Assembly (NCBI GenBank): GCA_023150895.1
Contig: JAKLJY010000071.1
Location: forward strand, 1-40,751
Direction of reading: 5' to 3'
DNA length: 40,751 nucleotides
Source: Myxococcota bacterium
Lineage (GTDB): Bacteria; Myxococcota_A; Bradymonadia; UBA7976; UBA1532
Below, in pieces: positions 14,119 through 21,205 of the stretch; position 1 is the first letter of the stretch; each line of letters begins with the position of its first letter. The notes beneath the pieces were generated by a model. It did no database searches. It saw nothing but the letters and a program-made list of their open reading frames with translations, and was not told the origin of the DNA. Position numbers and translations under genes: made by a program.

Positions 14119-17073
14119 ATGAGGACATCGACCTTGAAGGACGGCCGCGCCACGCGCGCGCTCGCACTCGGCATTCTGCTGCTGCCGGCGTGCGGTGGCT
14201 CGAACGACGCGAACACGTCGGGGACGGGCGGGACGGGCGGCGCGGGGGAAGAGACCGATGCCGCGGGCGGGACGCTCCGTCCGGACGCGTCGACCGGCGG
14301 CGGCGCAGGCGGCGCGGGCGGGTCTACCGGCGGCGCAGGCGGGTCTGGCGGCGGCGCGGGCGGAGCTACCGGCGGATCGACCGGCGGGTCTGGCGGCGGC
14401 GCGGGCGGCGAAACCGGCGGCGCGGGCGGGTCTGGTGGCGAAACCGGCGGTGAGCCGGGCGATGCGACGGTGCCCGACGGTGGCCCGGTGCCTGATGCCG
14501 GCCCCCCCCCGGAGGTCGGCCCCCCCGTCGTGCCTCAGCAGGTCGCGCTGCTCGAACTCGACGAAGCCTCGGCCCGCCCGATGGAGGTGCGGTTCGAAGG
14601 CGGCGTCCCCACGACGATCCGGATGGACGTCGCCGTCCCGCCGGAACCCAACGGCGACAAGCTCCGGCAGGGGCTCGGGTTCCTCGAACGCTTCAAAGAC
14701 GTCTACCGCCTCCGCAGCCCGGTGGAGCAGCTCTATCTCGATCGCGTGTCGACGCGCGGCGAAGACGCCCTGCAGCACCTCTATTTCCGGCAGCGGCACC
14801 AGGGCTTGCCCGTCTTCGGGGCGATGCTGAACATGCAGATGAGCGGCGATGCCGTGCGCATGACACACGGGCGATGGCTGCCCGATCTGCCGGCCTTCCG
14901 GGCGCCGGCGCTCAGCGCCGAGCGGGCGGTCGGACTCGCCCTCGCGCGCCCCGGGGCGGCCCTGCAGGCGCTCGGCAAGCCCATGCGCGGCATCGTGGAC
15001 ACGGCGCCAGCGGGAGAGGCGGCGACGCCGCGGCAGGTGTATCGCACGACGCTCGTCGGCCTCGACGAAACGGGCGAGCGGGGGATGTGGACGGTGTTCC
15101 TCGACGCCGACACCGGAGACACGGTCAAGCGACTCACGCAGATCATGGACCATGACGACTGGAAAGACCTCGACGTCCAGACGGCCAACGGGACGGACAG
15201 CGACTACTGCTGGCTCGGGCCGGCGGAGACCGACGACGACTACTGGTTCGACGAGGACGGCCCGGACGGATACGTCGCGGCGAATGACACCTGGGGCGAC
15301 GGGCAGCGAGCCTACGACCTCGGGCACGAGCTGCTCGACTTCTTCCACGATCGGTTCGGCCTGCACTCGTACGATGGCAGCGAAGCACAACTCGAGATCA
15401 TGACGAACGTCGGGCAGGGGTTCCGCAACGCGAGTTTCGTCAGCCCGTGCGACATGATCAAGGCCGGTTACACCTACATCCAGCGCGACATTCTCGCCCA
15501 CGAGTTCACACACGGCATCGACGTTCACGCCGAGGACCTCGACTACGAGAATCAGTCGGGCGCGCTCGACGAGAGCTTCGCCGATGTCTTCGGCTACCTC
15601 TTCGACCCGGAAGACACGACGATGGGCGAAGATCTGAACCCGATGTTCACGAACAATCCGCCGCCGTTCCGGGACATGGCCAACCCGCCCGCCCGCAATG
15701 ATCCGGATCACATGACGGCGGCGCTCAGCGGCGACGGCGTCGGCCTGTGGACGATCGCGGCCAACAACCCCGCCATGTGCGGGACCGATCCGGCGCAGTG
15801 CAACGACCAGGGGTTCGTCCACACGAACAGCGGCATCCCCAACAAGGTCGCCATGCTCCTCATACTCGGCGGCGTGCACAACGGGCGTGTCATCGAGGCG
15901 CTCGGCCCCGAGAAGGTCGGCAAACTGTATCTGTCCGTGCTGCGGGATGGCGTGTCGAGCACGACGCAGTTCGCCGGCGCGCGGGACCTCCTCGTCGACC
16001 GCGCGGCGCACTGGGCGGACACCGGACACGCCGGGTTCGCGTCGTCGGACGTCTGTCAGGTGCGCAACGCCTGGGCTTCGGTGGGCGTGGCGGAGGGCGG
16101 CGGCGACACCAACTGCGACGGTCAGCTCGACAACGTCGACAATGACAACGACGGCGACGGCGTGCTCGACGTGGACGACAACTGTCCCATCGTGCGCAAC
16201 TGGCCGCAGGCCGACCAGGATGGCGACGACCTCGGCAACGAGTGCGATCCCGACCTCGACGGCGACGGCACGAACAACGGGATGGACAACTGCCCCATCG
16301 TGCCCAACGGCGGGCAGACGGACGCCGACGGCGACGGGGTCGGGGACCTCTGCGACGACGCGGACCGCGACGGTGTCATCGAGTCGATGGACAACTGCCC
16401 GGACACCGCCAACTGGGATCAGGAGGATCTGGACATGGACGGCGAGGGCGACGCCTGCGACGACGACTGGGACGGCGACGTCGAGCCCAACGAGACGGAC
16501 AACTGCCCGACGGTGGTCAACTTCGGTCAGGCGAACGCCGACGGCGACGCGCACGGCGACGCGTGCGACAATTGCGTCGATGTGTTCAACGACACCCAGT
16601 CCGACTGTGACGGCGATGGCATCGGGCAGGCCTGCGAGGCGCAGGGCGATCCGGACCGTTTCCTGCCCGTCGACTGCGATCCGACGTTCGGCATCCAGCA
16701 GGCGCAGGTGATCGTGCTGCCCGGGGATCTCGTCGCGTTGCCGGCCTGCAATGGCTGCGACCTCGACAACCGGTTCGAGGGCATCATGAACGAGGTGATC
16801 GTCGCCCTGCCGGCCGGTCAGACCATCGCCGTCATCGACGAGCAGGGTCACCGCGTCGGCAACGTGACGGACAACGTCGCGAACCTCGCGGGGATTCACA
16901 CGATGACCGTGGCCTTCCCCGTCCGTTCGGGTGCGGCCTATTTCGAGCCCGAGGTCAGCGGCGGCGCCGGGTTTGCCGCCCGGCAGTTCTTCCTGCAGGT
17001 CACGCCCGCCCTCGGCGGGGCCGGCGCCCCGTTCGGGCTGGCCGTCCAGATGGTGTCGGCCGAGCGGAACTGA
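14119..17073 (+). CDS. M4 (thermolysin-like) metalloprotease lipoprotein with thrombospondin-3 repeats
   Basis: ATG 14119 follows AAGGGG by 4 bases. The 984-residue product has a signal peptide ending in LLPAC, then a Gly/Ser/Thr-rich tether to about residue 115. An FTP/PepSY-type propeptide lies around residues 180-260. The M4 domain has HEFTH (His461, Glu462, His465), the third zinc ligand Glu485 in LDESFADV exactly 20 residues later, and the catalytic His568 in VHTNSGI, so all key residues are present. Residues 665-845 are thrombospondin type-3 Ca-binding repeats (DxDGDGxxDxxDNCP). The last 120 residues form a beta-rich domain of unknown type. I infer an exported, self-processing, calcium-stabilised protease, perhaps used in predation or nutrient release. 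Confidence 0.9.
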   Translation: MRTSTLKDGRATRALALGILLLPACGGSNDANTSGTGGTGGAGEETDAAGGTLRPDASTGGGAGGAGGSTGGAGGSGGGAGGATGGSTGGSGGGAGGETGGAGGSGGETGGEPGDATVPDGGPVPDAGPPPEVGPPVVPQQVALLELDEASARPMEVRFEGGVPTTIRMDVAVPPEPNGDKLRQGLGFLERFKDVYRLRSPVEQLYLDRVSTRGEDALQHLYFRQRHQGLPVFGAMLNMQMSGDAVRMTHGRWLPDLPAFRAPALSAERAVGLALARPGAALQALGKPMRGIVDTAPAGEAATPRQVYRTTLVGLDETGERGMWTVFLDADTGDTVKRLTQIMDHDDWKDLDVQTANGTDSDYCWLGPAETDDDYWFDEDGPDGYVAANDTWGDGQRAYDLGHELLDFFHDRFGLHSYDGSEAQLEIMTNVGQGFRNASFVSPCDMIKAGYTYIQRDILAHEFTHGIDVHAEDLDYENQSGALDESFADVFGYLFDPEDTTMGEDLNPMFTNNPPPFRDMANPPARNDPDHMTAALSGDGVGLWTIAANNPAMCGTDPAQCNDQGFVHTNSGIPNKVAMLLILGGVHNGRVIEALGPEKVGKLYLSVLRDGVSSTTQFAGARDLLVDRAAHWADTGHAGFASSDVCQVRNAWASVGVAEGGGDTNCDGQLDNVDNDNDGDGVLDVDDNCPIVRNWPQADQDGDDLGNECDPDLDGDGTNNGMDNCPIVPNGGQTDADGDGVGDLCDDADRDGVIESMDNCPDTANWDQEDLDMDGEGDACDDDWDGDVEPNETDNCPTVVNFGQANADGDAHGDACDNCVDVFNDTQSDCDGDGIGQACEAQGDPDRFLPVDCDPTFGIQQAQVIVLPGDLVALPACNGCDLDNRFEGIMNEVIVALPAGQTIAVIDEQGHRVGNVTDNVANLAGIHTMTVAFPVRSGAAYFEPEVSGGAGFAARQFFLQVTPALGGAGAPFGLAVQMVSAERN
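14220..14458 (+). repeat. Repeats coding the Gly-rich tether of the M4 protease
   Basis: Short units built on GGCGGCGCGGGCGGG and GGTCTACCGGC recur irregularly and code GGAGGSTGGAGGSGGG-type sequence. They form the flexible spacer between the lipidated Cys and the propeptide. Confidence 0.55.
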
Positions 17074-17117
17074 CGGTCGCGCCGGAAAATCGACCCGGGC
17101 GGGATTGCCGTCGGGGG

Positions 17118-17138
17118 TCTACGATGTTACTTCGTAGA
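17118..17138. promoter_or_regulatory. Palindromic operator O1 at the repressor gene start
   Basis: TCTACGATG, TTA, CTTCGTAGA forms an inverted repeat with one mismatch. It is identical except for one base to the perfect palindrome at 18694-18714 before the efflux genes. It overlaps the repressor start codon at 17138. BlaI/MecI/CopY repressors bind dyads containing TAC...GTA, so this is the likely autoregulatory site. Confidence 0.7.
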
Positions 17139-17141
17139 TGA
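17124..17141 (+). other. Possible five-codon leader ORF inside operator O1
   Basis: ATG 17124, six bases after GGGGG, reads MLLRR and stops at TGA 17139-17141, overlapping the repressor ATG at 17138. Since the repressor lacks its own Shine-Dalgarno, its translation may be coupled to this minigene. The efflux operon start in the second operator begins with the near-identical codons MLHRR. Confidence 0.35.
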
Positions 17142-17575
17142 TGAGCTTCACCCTCAAACGCCTGCGCCCCCAGGAGACCGGCCTCCGCGCCGCGCTGCCG
17201 GATCTCGAGGCCGCCGTGATGGAGGTCGTCTGGGCGCACCTGCCGCGGGCGTTCACCGTCCGTGACGTGCTGCACCACCTCGAGGCGACCCGCGAGATCG
17301 CGTACACGACGGTCATGACGACCGTCGATCGCCTCGCGCAGAAGGGCCTCCTGAGCCGCGAGACGAGCGGCAAGGCGTACGTCTACCGCGCCGCGACCGG
17401 GCGCGAGGCCTTCCTCGACGCGGTTGCGCGGCAGATGGCGGCGGCGGCACCGGCGATGGGACGCGCCTCGGCCCTGTCCTTCCTCGTCGAGCTCGTCGGC
17501 GACGCCGATCCCGAAGAGCTCGACCGCCTGCAGCGTCTCATCGACGAGCGTCGTCGGCAGTTGGGGGGCGCGTGA
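17138..17575 (+). CDS. BlaI/MecI/CopY-family transcriptional repressor
   Basis: The 145-residue protein has the BlaI winged-helix fold: LPDLEAAVMEVVW, then VRDVLHHL, then IAYTTVMTTVDRLAQKGLLSRE, followed by the wing (KAYVYRAA). The C-terminal half gives the dimerisation helices. In BlaI the partner protease cuts an Asn-Phe bond near residue 101. The matching place here reads Ser114-Phe115 (SALSFLVEL), so cleavage specificity may differ. Two in-frame ATGs (17138, 17141) lack a Shine-Dalgarno and overlap operator O1. The gene overlaps the M56 protease gene (GTGA). No beta-lactamase is near, and the adjacent genes code metal efflux, so metal rather than beta-lactam is the probable signal. I infer it represses both this unit and the efflux genes. 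Confidence 0.88.
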   Translation: MMSFTLKRLRPQETGLRAALPDLEAAVMEVVWAHLPRAFTVRDVLHHLEATREIAYTTVMTTVDRLAQKGLLSRETSGKAYVYRAATGREAFLDAVARQMAAAAPAMGRASALSFLVELVGDADPEELDRLQRLIDERRRQLGGA

Positions 17576-18624
17576 ACGCCCTCATCGCGGTCGTCCTCGG
17601 CGGCGTTCTCTTCATCTTGGCCCATGGTGTGTTCAGCGTGCTGATTCAGCGCGTGCTCTCGCCCCTGTATGCCCGTCGGTTGCTTGCGTTGCCCCCGCCG
17701 CGCCGGGTCCCCTGGCTCACGGCGCTGCTGCTTCTCCCCGCCGGACTCGCCGCCGCGACGATGCTGCCGCTTGCGCTCGGCGCCGCGTTCGGATTCATGC
17801 CCGTGACCGAGTGGTGTCGGCGTCTGCATACCCACTGTGACCTCTGGCTCGGCAGCGAGGCGGCCACCGAGGTCCTGGTCTACGGGGCGGCCGGCGCGAC
17901 GTTGGCGGTGGCGGTCGGACTCGGTGCGGCCCGCCTGGGGGCGCCGCTGATCTGGGCAACGCGGCGGGTGTCCCGCGGCACGGTGTCTTCCCGCGGGGCC
18001 GTGCTCGACACTGCGCTCGCCCGCCTGCGGGCTGAAGGGCAGGTCGCGCCGCGGGTGGTCGTCGTCGATGCGCTCGGTGGGGGCGCCGCGGTCTTCGGGC
18101 TCCACCGACCGGTCGTGTTGTTGTCGGCACAGTTGCTCGCCGTGCTCGACGCGGCGGAGCTCCACGCCGTGCTCCTGCACGAACGCGCGCACTTCGAGCG
18201 GCGCGATGGCCTGCTCTCGATGCTCGTCGGTCTGTCGCGGCTGCTGTCTCCGCTGCCCGGAGTCGGTCGTGCGTTGACGACGCGCTGGCACCGCGACCGC
18301 GAGCTGTTGTGCGACGACGCGGCGGTTCGTGCGGGGGCCGCGCCCGTTGCGCTGGCGCAGGCCCTCGTGCGGGCCGCCCGCCTGCCCCGGCGAGCGGCCC
18401 CGTCGTGGGCCCCGGCGCTCGTCGACGACGCCGGCCCGAGCCTCACGGAGCGCGTCGAGCGTCTGTTGAGCGAGCGGAACCTCGACGGACCCTCGGGGGC
18501 GGGCCATGTGTTCGTGTTCTCGCTCTCGGTCGCGGGCTTGACGGCGTCGGCCGCGGTGCTCGCCGGTGAACCCCTCGTTGCGCTGCACTGTCTCATCGAA
18601 GAGGGCGTTCACTTCCTGACCTGA
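17572..18624 (+). CDS. BlaR1/MecR1-like M56 membrane metalloprotease without PBP sensor domain
   Basis: GTG 17572 follows a G-run and overlaps the repressor stop. The 350-residue protein has membrane segments near 5-28, 49-73, 99-122 and 309-330, and the cytoplasmic zinc-protease motif HERAH (203-207) with third ligand Glu244 (RELLCDD). BlaR1 is about 600 residues because a penicillin-binding sensor follows the last helix. Here only a short tail (ALHCLIEEGVHFLT) follows. In BlaR1 topology the loop between helices 2 and 3 and the C-terminus face outward. In this protein these hold Cys82, His86, His88 and Cys89 (CRRLHTHC) and His339, Cys340 and His347, a credible metal-binding set. I infer a protease that senses periplasmic metal and inactivates the BlaI-type repressor. 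Confidence 0.82.
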   Translation: MNALIAVVLGGVLFILAHGVFSVLIQRVLSPLYARRLLALPPPRRVPWLTALLLLPAGLAAATMLPLALGAAFGFMPVTEWCRRLHTHCDLWLGSEAATEVLVYGAAGATLAVAVGLGAARLGAPLIWATRRVSRGTVSSRGAVLDTALARLRAEGQVAPRVVVVDALGGGAAVFGLHRPVVLLSAQLLAVLDAAELHAVLLHERAHFERRDGLLSMLVGLSRLLSPLPGVGRALTTRWHRDRELLCDDAAVRAGAAPVALAQALVRAARLPRRAAPSWAPALVDDAGPSLTERVERLLSERNLDGPSGAGHVFVFSLSVAGLTASAAVLAGEPLVALHCLIEEGVHFLT

Positions 18625-18639
18625 GGGCGAACGGCCCTC
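18623..18639 (+). terminator. Hairpin at the end of the M56 gene (weak terminator candidate)
   Basis: GAGGGC and GCCCTC pair perfectly around the five-base loop GAACG, starting within the stop codon. There is no following T-run, so termination is uncertain. It could attenuate read-through from the regulator pair into the efflux genes, which have their own operator. Confidence 0.35.
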
Positions 18640-18685
18640 GTCTCTGATGCCCCGGAAGGGCCGGCACACCCGGTCCGCTTTTGCT

Positions 18686-18690
18686 GGAGG
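18686..18690 (+). promoter_or_regulatory. Ribosome binding site of the efflux operon
   Basis: GGAGG lies 9 bases before ATG 18700. It decides the start of the outer-membrane component gene and shows that the signal-peptide frame, not the frame of the mature part, is the one that is initiated. Confidence 0.75.
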
Positions 18691-18693
18691 TCT

Positions 18694-18714
18694 TCTACGA
18701 TGTTACATCGTAGA
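18694..18714. promoter_or_regulatory. Perfect palindromic operator O2 over the efflux operon start
   Basis: Nine-base arms TCTACGATG and CATCGTAGA flank TTA as an exact inverted repeat. It matches O1 (17118-17138) at 20 of 21 positions. ATG 18700 lies inside it, so a bound repressor would cover the 5' end of the gene just past the Shine-Dalgarno. Likely target of the adjacent BlaI-type repressor. Confidence 0.75.
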
Positions 18715-19966
18715 TTCTGGAAGCCATGCCTCGCCGCGCTCTCCTGTGCGCTCGTCCTCGGGTCCATTGCCGGCGCGCACGGAGGTGCTCGACGAGCGCG
18801 CCGCCGTCGTTCGGGCCTTGCGACACAGCCCGGCGCTGGCGGCCGCCCGCGAGACGGTCGCCGCGGCGCGTGCGCGCGTCGCCGCGGCCAAGACCTACCC
18901 GCATGACCCCGTGCTCGGCCTCGAGGCCGGGGCGCGGCAAGCGGGGCCGGCGACCGACCTCGACCTCGCCGTCACGGTCGAACAGACCCTCGACCTCGGT
19001 GGGCAGCGAAGGGCCCGGCGTGAGGCGGCGGAGGCCGTGACCGCCGAGGCGCTCGCCGCCTATGAGGGGGCGCGTCGTTCCCTGGTCGCGCAGATCCGCA
19101 TCGCCTTCGTCGAGGTGTTGCGCGCCCGGGCACAGGCGGCGCTCGCGGGCACGCTGGCCGAGATGAGTACGGCACAGGTGGTGATCGTCGAAAAGCGGCT
19201 CGCCGTGGGCGACGCCACACGACTCGACCTGAACCTGGCGCGGGCCGAGGCGGGCCGGGCCGGGGCCGATCACGCGGCGGCTCGCGGCGTCGAGGCCGTC
19301 GCGCAGGCCCTGCTGGCGACGCTGGTCGGTGCGGACGATCCCGTTGCGCTCGAAGTCCGGGGCGAACTCACGTTCGTCGCCACCGCACCCGTCGAGACCG
19401 CCGAGCTGCGCCGGCTCGCCCTGACGCATCGGGCGGAGCTCGAGGCCACCCGACAGAGTCTGGCGGCGGCGCAGGCGCGGGTGCGGACGAGCGAGGCGGC
19501 GATGGTGCCCGATCTCGATGTCGGGGCCTTCTTCCGCCGCGAGGGGTCCGAGGCGCACATCTTCGGGGGTCTCGTCGGCGTTCCGCTGCCGGTCTTCGGA
19601 CGGGCCCGGGCGGAGGTCGACGTCGCAAGGACCGAGCTGCGGAGGCAGACGGCGTCGGCGGCCGAGACACGGCAACGCATCGAGCAGGAGGTCCTGGTCG
19701 CGGCGGCCGAGCGGACGGCCGCGGTCGCGGCGGCACAGGCGCTCGAACGGCACGTCGCCCTTGCCCTCGACGAGAACCTGCGCCTGCTTCAGCGGGCGTA
19801 CGAGGCCGGCGAGATCGGGGGCTCGGCGCTGGATGTCGCGCGTCGGGCCTTCCGCGAGAGTGGCCGAGAACTCATCGAAGCCCTCGCGGCGGCCGAGCGT
19901 GCCCGCATTCGTCTCGAACTCGCGACCGGCACCCTGCCGGTGCCCCCGGAGGACGACGTCCGATGA
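18700..19966 (+). CDS. czcC: TolC/CzcC-family outer-membrane efflux protein, apparent frameshift in signal peptide
   Basis: ATG 18700 has a strong Shine-Dalgarno and opens a good signal peptide (CLAALSCALVLGSIAGA). That frame then degenerates into Arg-rich sequence. The mature protein continues in a second frame from about 18779 (TEVLDERAAVVRALRHSPAL) to the stop at 19966. It shows two long coiled-coil stretches and the motifs of OEP/TolC proteins (VEQTLDLGGQRRARR, AVGDATRLDLNLARAEAG, VGVPLPVFGRARAEV). The switch falls on GCGCGC at 18773-18778; one more GC, or one base less, would restore frame. Without it, translation could start only at GTG 18785 and lack a signal peptide. The stop overlaps the next ATG (ATGA). 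Role: outer-membrane channel of the RND pump. Confidence 0.8.
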
Positions 19967-21198
19967 AGATCCATGCCCTCGCCCGTGTCCTTGTCTGGAC
20001 CACTCTTCCGGCGTGCGTCGCGTTCTGGGCGCTCGGGGGGTGCCATCGGACCTCGCCCGGAACCCACGACGAACACGACGAACACGGAGAACACGGCGCG
20101 CCCGAGGCACCCGTCGAGACCGGAACTGTCGAACTCACCCCCGAGGCCGCCGCGCGCGTCGCCATCCAGACCGTCCCCGTCGCTTCGCGGGATCTCCAAG
20201 GGGAGATCACGACCACCGCCGAGGTCGGCTTCGACGAGGATCACCTGGCCCATGTCACGCCGCGGCTCGCCGGGCGGGTCCACGACGTGCGCGCCCAGCT
20301 CGGCGAGCGGGTCGCCGCCGGGCAGGTGCTCGCGCTGCTCGACTCCACGGAGCTCGCGCGGGCCCGCGCCGAGTATCTGCAGGCCCGCGCGCAGGTGACA
20401 CTCACGGCGGGCACGCTGACCCGTCAGGAGACGCTCGGCCAGGAACAGATCGTGCCAGCGCAGGCGCTCGCACAGGTCCGGACGGAGGCGGCGGACGCCC
20501 GCGCGCGGCTCGCGACGGCGGAGGACATGCTGCGCCTCTACGGCCTCGATCCGGCGCGCATCGGCGACGGCAATACACCGCCCCGGGGCGGCCGCGCGGC
20601 GCTTTTCGAGGTGCGCGCCCCCATCGGGGGCCAGGTCGTGGAGAAACACCTGACCCGCGGGGAGCTGGTCGACCCCGAACACCGTCTGTTTACCATCGCC
20701 GAACTCGACCGACTCTGGATCTGGATCGACGTCTACGAGCGGGACATTCCGCGCGTGCACGTCGACGACCTTGCCCAAGTCCGGCTCGATGCACTGCCGG
20801 GGCAGGTTTTTCACGGCAAGGTCTCGTTCATTGCCGTGCAGATCGACCCGGTGACGCGCAACGGCCGCGCGCGCATCGACGTCGACAACCCGGACGGACA
20901 CCTGCGACCGGGCATGTTCGCGCGAGTGCGGCTCTCCGACCCGCATGCGACACAGGGCACGCCGTCGCTGGTTGTCCCGAGGGCGGCCGTGCAGCGGACG
21001 GCGGAGGGCCCCGCGGTTTTCGTCGATACCGGGCCCCGACGATACGAACGTCGTCTCATCCGCATCGGGCGAAAGGCCGGCGACGACGTCGAGGTCAGCG
21101 ACGGGGTGCGGGCCGGAGAGGCCGTCGTCACCGAGGGCGCGTTCATCCTGAAGTCCGAAGCCGCCCGCGCCTCGATGGGCGGCGGACACAGTCACTGA
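19963..21198 (+). CDS. czcB: CzcB-type RND efflux membrane fusion lipoprotein, His-rich
   Basis: The 411-residue protein begins within the stop of the outer-membrane gene. A signal peptide ends in WALGGC, giving a lipid-anchored periplasmic adaptor. Directly after the Cys is a His/Asp/Glu-rich stretch (THDEHDEHGEHG), and the protein ends in GGGHSH. Both ends could bind divalent metal. The core has the HlyD/CzcB order: barrel strand, lipoyl half (TPRLAGRVHDVRAQLGERV), alpha-hairpin (about residues 125-195), lipoyl half (VRAPIGGQVVEKHLTRGELV) and a beta-barrel (LDALPGQVFHGKVSFI). It links the inner-membrane pump to the outer-membrane channel and may hand metal to the pump. Confidence 0.9.
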   Translation: MKIHALARVLVWTTLPACVAFWALGGCHRTSPGTHDEHDEHGEHGAPEAPVETGTVELTPEAAARVAIQTVPVASRDLQGEITTTAEVGFDEDHLAHVTPRLAGRVHDVRAQLGERVAAGQVLALLDSTELARARAEYLQARAQVTLTAGTLTRQETLGQEQIVPAQALAQVRTEAADARARLATAEDMLRLYGLDPARIGDGNTPPRGGRAALFEVRAPIGGQVVEKHLTRGELVDPEHRLFTIAELDRLWIWIDVYERDIPRVHVDDLAQVRLDALPGQVFHGKVSFIAVQIDPVTRNGRARIDVDNPDGHLRPGMFARVRLSDPHATQGTPSLVVPRAAVQRTAEGPAVFVDTGPRRYERRLIRIGRKAGDDVEVSDGVRAGEAVVTEGAFILKSEAARASMGGGHSH

Positions 21199-21205
21199 GC
21201 CGGCC

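Noticed and set aside
10935-14453. Very long open frames antisense to real genes (also 231-2612, 13033-16899, 29495-32371, 36384-38315)
   Set aside because: They mirror confirmed genes, have Arg/Pro/Ala/Val-rich composition without motifs, and arise because stop codons are rare in very GC-rich DNA. Only the parts that match real genes (for example the Sel1 protein at 13033-14025) were kept.
17138-18624. BlaI/BlaR1 pair read as a beta-lactam resistance system
   Set aside because: No beta-lactamase or PBP gene is present, the M56 protein has no penicillin-binding domain, and the matching operator lies on metal-efflux genes.
18661-18690. Sigma-54 promoter (GGCAC ... TTGC) before the efflux operon
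   Set aside because: The two elements are about twice as far apart as sigma-54 promoters require.
18647-18699. Upstream start at ATG 18647 for the outer-membrane efflux gene
   Set aside because: It would give an N-terminus without a signal peptide and lies before the operator and the strong Shine-Dalgarno. ATG 18700 with a frameshift explains the sequence better.
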